In this document: positions 32,387-41,146 of the stretch, piece by piece
How positions within the stretch are numbered: position 1 is the stretch's first letter
How the letters are laid out: each line of letters starts with the position of its first letter
Origin: Hymenopellis radicata
Taxonomy: Eukaryota > Basidiomycota > Agaricomycetes > Agaricales > Physalacriaceae
Direction: 5' to 3'
DNA: 46,667 nt
Assembly (NCBI GenBank): GCA_015501595.1
Contig: JADNRX010000404.1
Coordinates: 1 to 46,667, forward strand
Notes under the pieces: generated by a model
The model's database searches: none
What the model was told of the DNA's origin: nothing
Seen by the model: only the letters and a program-made list of their open reading frames with translations
Made by a program: the position numbers and the translations under genes

Positions 32387-34180
32387 TCACAGGTCCGAGA
32401 CGAATTCCTCGTCATCGAATGGCATAACGTAGTGGTCAGGAAGGTCTCCTGCGTCTTGGGGTCGAGTCCAGCGAGTCTCCGAAGAAACTATTGCCCATTC
32501 TGAAGGTGTCGCGGGCTCCACCGCAGCTCCAAGGTTAAGCAGTAGTCGCGATCCCTAACAGAACGTTACTCGGACATGAAAAATGGTACGTAGGTGTAGA
32601 GTCTATACGCACAAGGATGCAGCTTGCGGTGCTAAGCGGGCTAGGCGGAACAAAGGTCAGCAGGCGGATATAGTGATGTTAACAATGACCTACTTGACGA
32701 GGAGACTGGAGAGGAACGCAGGCCCGAAGTAGAACATGCAGCAGTTGGCAATAAGGAGGGCTACGTGGGGACGTTAATCATAGAATCCACCTCTATGGAA
32801 GCTCGAAGGGCGGCATACCAAACATTCTAGAAATGGATGCGTTAGCGGTGACGTGAGACGGTTGACTGAAGGCTTACATTGCGAAGTACATAGTCGAATC
32901 GCGTGCCATGAATGTCAAGATGGCAGGAGCTGTGTCTCCATGCTTCCACCAAACGAAACCACGCGCCATCACCAGAAAGAATAGAACACCTGCAGAACGT
33001 GAATAACAGTTCCACGTCTTCATGTCACCGCGTACTTTCTACGATAGCCGGCGTAATCCAGTAAGCAGCGATGATGCTCGGAACACTCTTGGCATCTTTG
33101 GAAAGTCAGGTATGCAGCATGTCGTATAAGGAGCTTCACCTACAACAACCAGGAAGATGTATAACCTCTTCCACTGGAGGAAATTTAAGTACACAAACAG
33201 TGCATTTGACGCAGCGTACCGGTAACAGTTTCTACGACGTAGTCAAGAATAGTTATTACGATCATGGTGAAAGAACCAGCTAAACCACGGTTAACGTCTT
33301 TGACCGGGAGAAAAAGTAATGGCGCACCAACGTAGAGAGCAAGCACGCTCCATATGACGGGCTGAGAAGATTGAGAACATGTCATAGAGAAAGAGTTTCC
33401 TTCTCACTTTGTTCGTACGATCTAGAGACCAAATGAAAATCCAGGCCGAAGGCTATATTTTTTCAAACTCACATAATGCCCAGACGCGGAGAACGAGAAT
33501 CCCCTGCACGGTTGTTATCTGGACCACCAAGTTTCTGCTCGAGGAGTTAGGACGGCGTCCAACGGAAGGGCTAGTTCGAACGAACATGTCTAACCAGCGA
33601 AGGTAGAACACACAACTGAAGTAGTACGTCTTATATGAGAAAGTTCTCGTCGGGCTCCTGCACGAAAACGTACAACTGTCCAAGTCAGTAAGTTGGTGTT
33701 CCTGAAAAAATGGAGGGAACGGACTGAAGTAGAAGGATCGCGGAATGTCGAGGCTGGAAAGCTGAATTGAGCGTACTGCTGGCTTTCTAGCAAGCTAGCT
33801 CACCCATAAAAGTGAAGCTAGAGTACAACAGGTGTGAGTAATCGGGGCGGAGGTCATCGTGACCGAGGCGTACAGCAACATTCCCTCCACGACGTATCGG
33901 TTTATGAAGAAAAGGATTCTTCCAATGGTGAAACGAGCACTTGAGGAGGGACGTCAATGCAGAAGGGTAGACACTGAGTGCAGGGCTTACGGCCATATAC
34001 GAGAGCACTCTTGATCAAGAGTAATAAGGTGGTCGTATACGAGGCAAGTCATACATGCAGCTAAGAGGATATACATTAGCGGCATGCTACCAACGCGTAA
34101 AAAGTGCACTCACCGCCCACCCAGGCAACGATCATCGCCCTATGAGCCACGTCAGCATCATCGTCGCTGTCAAGAGACAT
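32387..34180 (-). CDS. DUF6533 multi-pass membrane protein, second copy
   Basis: The start MSLDSDDDADVAHRAMIVAW leads through one intron into CMTCLVYDHLITLDQECSRI, the DUF6533 signature. The next exon joins in phase (CC+T) to give PARFTIGRILFFINRYVV. Further exons contain VVQITTVQGILVLRVWALY, RTNKPVIWSVLALYVGAPLL, GVLFFLVMARGFVWWKHGD, ANCCMFYFGPAFLSSLLVK and GSRLLLNLGA. An acidic tail ends DDEEFVSDL and stop. The helix order matches the family and the gene at 27875-29428, from which it is clearly diverged rather than a recent copy. Exons in the middle (about 33250-32950) are not all fixed. Function unknown. Confidence 0.75.
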
Positions 34181-34737
34181 TGGGGGGCGTTATCTCAAGG
34201 CATAAAGGACCAATCGGCCCTCCCGTGCTCGTTTTTATAAATCGAAAACGCTCCTGCCCATTCGGAGATCCGATAAACATTGAAACAGAACATTCACATG
34301 GATACAGCTCGAAGCCCTGCGTAATATCCGGAAAATGACTCGGGCAAATCTTTGGAAGCTTTGCTGCTGATCGCCGTGGGATCTGTTGCTTCTATAATGT
34401 AGAGATGTTGCCCGACCGGAGAGAGAGACGGGGAGGGGCGGGAAGAAGCAGAGAAGTCAATATGTTGAGGATAATAGATGTAGAGCTCGCGAATTCGCCT
34501 CGATGTAAAATGCAGTGTCGTGTGCCAGACAGAGTCTTGGATCTTGTGGCGTCCTGCTACCGTTTAGTGCCCGTTCTTGCGAGAAATCGTTGAGCGATGT
34601 GAGACGATGATGGTGGTGACAGCCAACAAAACTGAGACAGCAGACACTGCAAATCGTCGAGTCTCGACTGAACCGCACTTAGTCAGCACCTTATGAGTTG
34701 AGAACGTCCGAAGGCAGTGGGTTTAACGCTATATTGA
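34181..34737. other. Intergenic, no gene seen
   Basis: Left part is upstream sequence of the DUF6533 gene. The remainder shows no coding signal. Confidence 0.5.
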
Positions 34738-35806
34738 CTAGCGTAATCTGCGCTGTAAACCGGTTTCAGAAGAAAACTGTTTATGGATTGGCCGTATACT
34801 GCCATGGCAGGTTGTAGTCTGATGAGGGATCCAAATCAGGGCAAGATGCAAGGCAAGATGATGGAAGTGTATGGACAAGAGGATTGATGCCGATCGGACT
34901 TTTTGTTTACACCAGTCATGACGGAACCAAATCCGGACTCTCGCACTCCCGCCGCCACCACCGACAGCGGCGGCGACGGAGGTGAACGTCGATGCTGGGG
35001 TCGTCAAGCTCAATAGTCTAGGACCAATGGTCGTCAACAGTGACGGCGTAGGCTGCTTCTTGTCCGCCTCGCACAATCCCAACTGATTATCGGTAGACGT
35101 TGTCGCGTATCGCCAACTGGGGCAGCATGACCGACAAAGAGAGGGAGACAACCTTGAGGGTCTTGTCCAGGAGAAACAAGTGCGCCTTTTTCAGGTCTTG
35201 CGCATCGCCAATCTGATATACATGCTCATAGAATTAGATTGGAAAACGAAGAACAGAAACACCGCGATACAGAGCCTCAATAGTCAAGAAACTGTACATT
35301 CTCTACCGGAAATCTGAATCATTGTCGCAATCCTACCTTTATCGCGTTCTACGAGCCAACTTGAGAGCCGGTACAAGGCTTCCTCTTTTATCACGACGCG
35401 CGCGCGACTCGAGATCATCAAAAGCTTGCTGTCTATTTTTTCCCGCTGCTGAATTAAACTCTGGATTGGTTCCCAAAAACTGCGGACGGTCAAGGGCGCA
35501 ATGTTGCAGCAAATTGTCCAGAAATCTCTTCAGTTTACGGAAATGCTCTGTGTAGTTGATCACACTTATTCCATTCAGTGCGTTCAGAGGCTCGGAGTTC
35601 GGGAACGTCGCTGAGGTACTTGGCGACGCCGGCCAGTTGCGTGTTGATGTTGCCGTACTGTGTCCACGCAAACTGGGCCATTCCTTGGATGCTGGGTCAA
35701 ACAGAGAATCTAGGATCCGTGCAAGTCTAATAGATAACCATCAGCAACTTGCGTGAAGCAAACGAGGCAAGGGTCACTTACTGTGCTAGCCACATCGTAC
35801 GAAGCA
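34738..35806 (-). CDS. Uncharacterised minus-strand coding region, incomplete model
   Basis: An exon-like stretch reads LARILDSLFDPASKEWPSLR, a Ser/Thr/Pro-rich linker, then INYTEHFRKLKRFLDNLLQH. After a one-base shift near 35490 a helical segment follows (SFWEPIQSLIQQREKIDSKL, then EEALYRLSSWLVERDKG), ended by a donor GTAGGA. The helices suggest a coiled-coil or BAR-like protein, but I cannot name the family. The downstream stretch to 34738, with TIGPRLLSLTTPASTFTSVA and a glycine run, may be its 3' part, but the joins are not resolved. The 5' end is open; an exon ending SAHTGASYDVAST precedes the first segment across a GTAAGT intron. Confidence 0.35.
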
Positions 35807-36598
35807 CCGGTATGCGCAGATTTACTATTTGTCTCGACGAGATTCCTATTCAATACAACCTCAGTTTCCCTGGTGCACCCTTCGCAGGATGACCTGAGGT
35901 TTTACCATTACCAGACGCAATGGCAGGGAAGCAGAATGCGATGGGCTCACAGCAAAAGAAGCCAGGGTCCTGTACGATGCATTTCGTTTCAACGAATGGA
36001 CAAAGCGCGCACGCCCAGGGACGAGGAAAGCCGAGATGAGGCTGTAGACCGGCGCTCGGGGAAGGCAGAAGTCAAAGACATGGAAGAGAAGGGCGATTTC
36101 CTTTGACTGAAGAGCCGTCAGTTGCGAAGAAGAGGGATGTGCTGGTTCAAACTGTAGCTGTGCTATTGTTGGAAGCCGTCCCCAAACCAACCTGTAGCGC
36201 TACTACTATAGAATACACTTCTGCTGTGGTTCAGCGCCGGAGAATGCAACAACTCAGCAAGCAGTAGAATGTTGAAGGGGCGCGACTTGCTAATCGGTGT
36301 TTGTTATCGAACATCTGGCATGAATTCGCTGATACTTTTGATCGGCCAGTCTGGACTCTGCCGACGTATTCACGATGACGGTCATTGGTTCAGTCGACAG
36401 ACCACAACCTAGACGAATCTGGTATCGTGGGGTACGTGCGGGAGGAGCAAGACGCGGGTTGGGGAGCGATGATATGAAGACAAAATGGATTCAAGCTGCG
36501 TAATGGATACAAAGGCGTTCCATTCGACGACTGAGGTATAGCTGAGTACGAGGAGAGGAAAAGACGAGGGAATTCCACGAACAAATCTTCATGAACGT
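35807..36598. other. Intergenic or unresolved 5' part of the preceding coding region
   Basis: An open minus-strand frame (35861-36190) has no recognisable motif. The rest, to the IF1 stop codon, shows nothing. Confidence 0.4.
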
Positions 36599-37071
36599 TT
36601 ACTCTTTGCTGTCCTTTGCTTTACTGTTTTCGGCTTGCTTCTCATTCTATGCCGTGTGTTAGAGCCGTATAGAGGACACAGCGGGATACTCACAACATCC
36701 TTCATGGCGGCATCAAGGTCGGCCTGGGCCTTGAGCAGCTAACAAGACTGTTAGCACGAGGAGAATGGCGTAGAGGGCTACTACTACTCACGTTCTGCCT
36801 TAACTTCTCGAGCTGCGCAGCCTCATGCTGTTTAACAAAGACGGCTGCGATGCCCTCAGAGTCAAATTCTGTGCCAAATGAGGCCTACTTACCCTCTTGA
36901 GACCGTTCTTTTTCGCTAGTAAATAGTCAGACGCTAGTGAATCCGGTTGCTGCCGAGTACGACGCACGCAAAGCCCTTGGATTGGGCAACAGAGCCTTCC
37001 TTTGCGCTGGAAGTGAAGCGCTTCTGGACAGCGAAACGGCAAAGACGACGAGGAGCGGCGATTCTGAACAT
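36599..37071 (-). CDS. INH1: Mitochondrial ATP synthase inhibitor IF1, 90 aa, 5 exons
   Basis: Exons 37071-36968, 36915-36893, 36844-36792, 36738-36694 and 36646-36599; phases agree. MFRIAAPRRLCRFAVQKRFT is a typical arginine-rich matrix-targeting presequence. The mature protein has the IF1 inhibitory helix: FAEKERSQEAVFVKQHE, matching the family pattern F-x-x-R/K-E-x-x-x-E-x-x-x-x-R/K-x-x-E. A coiled-coil tail follows (LEKLRQNLLKAQADLDAAM). IF1 binds the F1 catalytic interface and stops ATP hydrolysis when the membrane potential falls. It starts 60 bp from the divergent ATP synthase subunit h gene, which strongly supports the assignment. Confidence 0.85.
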
Positions 37072-37131
37072 GGTGGTCAAACCGGAGCAGGCTTTGCGTT
37101 ACGTAACCTTTAGCATCCTCCTTCCCCCGTC
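37072..37131. promoter_or_regulatory. 60-bp bidirectional promoter between IF1 and ATP14
   Basis: Only 60 bp separate the two start codons. Inside is the perfect 10-bp palindrome GTTACGTAAC (37098-37107), near the centre. Its core TTACGTAA is a classical bZIP half-site pair. A pyrimidine-rich tract (CCTCCTTCCCCC) precedes the ATP14 ATG. No TATA box is present, unlike other genes in this window. Confidence 0.65.
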
Positions 37132-37664
37132 ATGTCAACCATTCTGAGGCAGGCAGCCAGAACCGTGCGTGTCCCCGACACAATATTCCCGTTATTTTTA
37201 CTGATTTTTGGGAATATTACAGGCAGTGCGCTCACGCCCTTTTTCGTCGACCGCCGCTGCGCGCAAAGGTGCACCCGACTCTGCGCCCTGCTGTCGCATA
37301 TCCTGATCCCGAATACTCCCGCAGACATCGTCCAGGACTTGTATCTCAAGGAACTAAAAGCTTACAAGCCCACGCCCGCTGTGCGTCCTTTTATCCCGGT
37401 TTTGCCCTCGCTAATTTGTTGTCATAGACTAAAGACGCTCACGTTGGCCTGGTCAAGACTTTCTCCGCGCCCATAGCCCCGCAGGCGCCCACTTTGCCTT
37501 CCGACCTTGCCTCGGAATTGTCAGCCTATGATGCGTCGGAGCCCACCCTTGCTGAGGTGAAGGCCGCGACGACCCTCTCGGAGACGGATGTGGCTGGTGG
37601 AGCGAACGCGTATCTCGATTTCCTCGAGGCGGACCTCCCCAAGCCCGAGGCTCACCACCACTAG
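37132..37664 (+). CDS. ATP14: F1Fo ATP synthase subunit h, 123 aa, 4 exons
   Basis: Exons 37132-37164, 37223-37268, 37325-37380 and 37428-37664; phases agree. MSTILRQAARTAVRSRPFSS is a mitochondrial presequence with an arginine-rich helix. The mature region starts with the family hallmark DIVQDLYLKELKAYKPTP, then KDAHVGLVKTFSAP. The C-terminal half is acidic and ends in a DFLEADLPKPEA segment and a short histidine run. Subunit h is a peripheral-stalk component of the fungal mitochondrial ATP synthase. Length is normal for the family. Confidence 0.9.
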
Positions 37665-37976
37665 AGAAATGTGCCTTGACAAGAGAATATAATCTGCACT
37701 GCGTTGATCACAGAACCGTCGTCGTGTTAAGGGATCAAGATATCTTATGCTGCATCACGGTCAGTCTCGCCGATTAGCGCCCAAAATCTGCGCGAATTCA
37801 TTCTCGTAGGATTCGAATCACCGTGTGATGTTTCTCAACACAGCGCGCTGCCCTGCAACTCCAGTTCGCGTACTTGTAGAGCGCATTAGCCGTTTCCGTC
37901 TATGTGGTCCCTATTAGTGACCAAGTTATCCGTTCTTTGCATCTCCCTCCTTTCTACTTCATCTCGTCTTTACTTG
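37665..37976. other. Intergenic, no gene seen
   Basis: 3' flank of ATP14. A GGATTCGAATC word near 37808 resembles a tRNA B box, but no tRNA fold surrounds it. Confidence 0.5.
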
Positions 37977-38087
37977 ATGCAGATGGACCCAGTCGTATTG
38001 GACGCCGGTCTAGAGCTAAAACGAAGCGTTCTCTACCTCAGTCTGTGGGTGGCTTGACGCCCAACTTTACGCATGGGACCGCGTCTC
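37977..38087 (+). pseudogene. Degenerate copy of the first exon of the hydrolase at 39688
   Basis: This stretch parallels exon 1 of the downstream alpha/beta-hydrolase: VVLDAGLELK corresponds to LVLDVGLELK, and PQSVGGLTPNFTHGTAS to QPTDGLTLLFTHAIAS. It ends at the same exon position with a splice donor (GCGTCTC then GTAAGG). A shift between the two halves breaks the frame, and no later exon of the hydrolase follows; instead an unrelated gene begins at 38198. I infer a tandem duplication of which only exon 1 survives here. Confidence 0.7.
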
Positions 38088-38197
38088 GTAAGGCTTGAAG
38101 GCGTTTAATCACCGTCGTCATCATCGCAAACAAGGGGGAGCTCGTATATAACGGACATAGTTCCTTCCCTTCCCTCTCATCCGCGTTCTAAACCACA

Positions 38198-38901
38198 ATG
38201 CCTCAGCTTGTAGACACCTATGCGCCACCCACCTATGCGCCACCCAACGCTACCTATGCTGCCCGCGCATTGATGCTTTATGAGCTCATTCGCAAACACC
38301 TTGATGTACTAGATATGAGTGGACTCGGTGTCAGTTCTCGAGAGCTGAAAGATAGATTCAAGTCCGAGATATATCTGGCGATAAAAGTCTTCGTCGACAG
38401 GTATCTGTTGGAAGGAGTAACGGAATGCCATATCGAGTACTGGGGATACCACTTGCCCAAGAATACCTTGGTATTCCACCTCAGGGTTGTAGTCGGTGAG
38501 TGGCGCTTTCCTTTCTTTCAGCCCTTTCAATTGCGGCGGCTGAACAAAACACAGATGCCGACGCTCCACTTCCTGGTTCCCCGCAGCTTCCTCATTTTGG
38601 CTGGGAGATTCATCATGGCCGCCCGCACATGAAGCGTGTGTCTGGCCCAGGCCATGTTTACTTCCAGGACCGCAACGGACCGATATCTGCCACCGCCAGG
38701 CTCCCGAATTGGGATTGCGTTGAGGCCCGCTCGTCATGGTTGGACATGGTGCAATCTACTTATGAAGGAGGTCGAGTCGATAAATCGATAAGATGGTTCA
38801 AAATGGGTTTGCCTGGAAATAGGGATGACAGGAAATCGTATCTGGACGCCTTCTCAAGTTATGACCAACCAAGCTTTGGTGGAAATGGTCGTAGAGCTTG
38901 A
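38198..38901 (+). CDS. Uncharacterised protein, 214 aa, 2 exons
   Basis: Exons 38198-38495 and 38555-38901 join in phase across a 59-nt intron (GTGAGT to ACACAG). A TATATAA box lies about 50 bp upstream (38145-38151), supporting the start MPQLVDTYAPPTYAPPNATY, which contains a direct YAPP repeat. A helical part follows (ALMLYELIRKHLDVLDMSGL, then RFKSEIYLAIKVFVDRYLLE), then a region rich in His, Trp and Arg (HFGWEIHHGRPHMKRVSG), and a polar C-terminus. No family recognised. It lies between the degenerate hydrolase exon and the intact hydrolase. The 3' end could extend through another small intron near 38890. Confidence 0.5.
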
Positions 38902-39687
38902 CAACACGGCTGACGCAGTTGCAGAGTCAGAGAGCCACTGAGGTACGCTCTCCTACGTTGATGAGCCATTACTCTGACAAAACTTATCTCAGGTAGCAGT
39001 CAGCTGTATGATGTATTTAAGCGCCCAAATGTCTGTGTTAAGTAATTGAACCGCTGTGTACTGTTAGCCTGCGTTATTCACAGAACGTGAGAGGAAAACT
39101 TTGCCTTTTGGACCCTCCGCAAATCGGAATCATCCGAATAAGTACGCCATCATTCATGATTATGGAGTATGGACTTACTAGCCCACAGCATGTTGAAATT
39201 CGGTTTCTCGGTCTAAGGACTATTCAAACGCTTACTGAATAGAGTACCACAAGAGGTTTGGAATGGTCCTTACAGGTACAGGTACAGGTACAGTGAACAG
39301 TATACGGGTGGATGACCTTGAAAGACTAACCGAACACACAGCAATGCAGGGCACCTGTCGAAGGAGTAATGGGATGGATCGTCAAGCAGGAAGTATGTTG
39401 AGTTTTTGAGAGGCCTCGGAGAACCGGTGAGCCGCGAATGTTTCTCAAGGGACAACGGTGGGCTGTGAGCAGTAAGTTACTAGTCCGAAGGAGTGGTGGA
39501 ACTTACTTTGATTCATTGACAGGAGCATTCCGTCAGTCAATGTTAGTCGAGTGGCGGTCGAGCTAGTAGTAACGCCAGCCATTTCTGGGCTAGGGCTGAT
39601 CAGCGTTTCCGTCTCTTCGGAGAACGTGGTCCTTAAAGACCAAATTATGCGGTTTTTTCTAACGCTACCTCTGGATCCCCTCTCACT
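38902..39687. other. Intergenic, no gene seen
   Basis: Contains a short GTACAG-type microsatellite at 39271-39293 and otherwise no supportable feature. Confidence 0.5.
39271..39293. repeat. Microsatellite, 6-bp unit TACAGG, nearly 4 copies
   Basis: Four consecutive TACAG(G) units, the last one base short. Perfect otherwise, so probably length-variable. Confidence 0.9.
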
Positions 39688-40991
39688 ATGAGCATTCAGA
39701 TCGATTCACTTGTATTGGATGTTGGCTTGGAGCTGAAGTTGACGGCAAAACGATACAGATATCATCGATCTCAGCCTACTGATGGCCTAACACTTCTCTT
39801 TACTCATGCAATCGCGTCTCGTAGGGCTTGTATCGTGATTTTATACGTCTGACTAACTGTCATCTAGAAAAAGAGCAATGGGAGCCTGTCATCGAGGCTC
39901 TCTTTGAACTTCAGAAAAGTCACTCAACCACCCGGATTCGGGAAGCCTGGTCACTCGATCTTTTGCACCATGGCGATGCCTCTGTCATTAACGAAGAGGC
40001 CCTGAACCGTAGGAAGCAAGGTCGTGTTTGTACGTCTCTTTTTCACAGTCGAAATCAATAGGTGATCTTGAGGCGTAGCAATTCCTGAAAACGGCGCAGC
40101 GCTATGTGCCTTCATTATGTCCCAACATGTCGTTGGTCATCGAATCGTGGCCATTGGGCACTCGTACGGGTTCACGTGTTTGTAAGTGTGAGTGCGTTGC
40201 CTTCATTTGCCCCAGCTGAACATGACTTGTAGGCTGTCGGCTGCCTTGCATCTCCTTCCGAAGCCACCCCTTATTGCGATGATATCAGTAGAACCAAGTT
40301 TAGTACCTTTACATTTATACGAACACAAGCTGGAAGAAAGGACGACAAGCATCTTTAGGGCGGTCACAGTACGCCGCGACCAATGGCAGTCTAAGGCGGA
40401 CGCCTACGCGTACATGAAGAAGCGGACGCCATGGAAAACGTGGGATGACAGAGTACTAAAGTTGCACGTAGTACGTGGTGCAGGTTTCTCCGGTCCCAGT
40501 CATAAGTGAGCTTATGCACTTGCAGGAACACGGTCTGCGTGCCATGCCAGGCTTTGTTACACTAAAATGCACGAAAGAACAAGAAGCCTCAGCGTGGGGA
40601 CGCGCAACGCTCGAAGAAATATGTGATGTCGCTGCGCGGGTTAGCGAGGTGGTGTCTGTTGTCCCGACACACGTCATGTTTGGGGAGATGATGGATGTAA
40701 TGTATGCTCTCCTATACCTACTTCGTTCTTTGAGTCTAACGAGGCTTGTCTTAGTCCCCTTTCCGTACAGAATTGGCTTGCCACAGAACACGGTACCAAA
40801 TTCGCGAGTATAAAGCGCATTCTAGGTGTCGGGCATTTTGTATACGTTCTACCTCACGGCGATATGAAAAGATACTGATCTGTGCGCAGATCCCGCAGGA
40901 AGACCCAGATATTGTGGCGAGTTGTATCTTTGAGAATTTGGTGCTCGCGTGCCGTCAGAATAGGTCAAGTCTGTCAAAGGCGAACTTGTAG
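39688..40991 (+). CDS. Alpha/beta-hydrolase, 332 aa, 7 exons
   Basis: Exons 39688-39820, 39868-40029, 40079-40181, 40233-40470, 40526-40701, 40755-40839, 40890-40991; all phases agree. MSIQIDSLVLDVGLELKLTA and LLFTHAIAS are the N-terminal strands. EQWEPVIEALFEL is a family-typical helix, VAIGHSYGFTC carries the nucleophile elbow G-H-S-Y-G, HVMFGEMMD is the strand before the acid-residue loop, and ILGVGHFIPQEDP carries the catalytic His. It resembles the Agaricomycete alpha/beta-hydrolases related to peroxisomal Lpx1-type and AKT2-like proteins; the C-terminus (SLSKANL) is not a perfect PTS1 signal. Substrate unknown. Confidence 0.88.
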
Positions 40992-41146
40992 AAGAGGATT
41001 GGCGTTATATACGTACTACAGTAGTCCTACTAAATTCCAGCTAGATGGATCGGGCCAGACTGGTCACGTGACGCTCCTGATTCAAAAATTTGCCGCCAAT
41101 TCGTTCCTTCTGTATTGCCGTCCTCATCGTCGTCGACGTGAGCACG

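Noticed and set aside
37800..37825. tRNA B-box-like word GGATTCGAATC
   Set aside because: No A box at the right distance and no acceptor stem or cloverleaf can be drawn around it.
37904..38098. 64-codon plus-strand open frame
   Set aside because: Its second half is the degenerate hydrolase exon, already reported as a pseudogene; the first half is not homologous to anything recognised.
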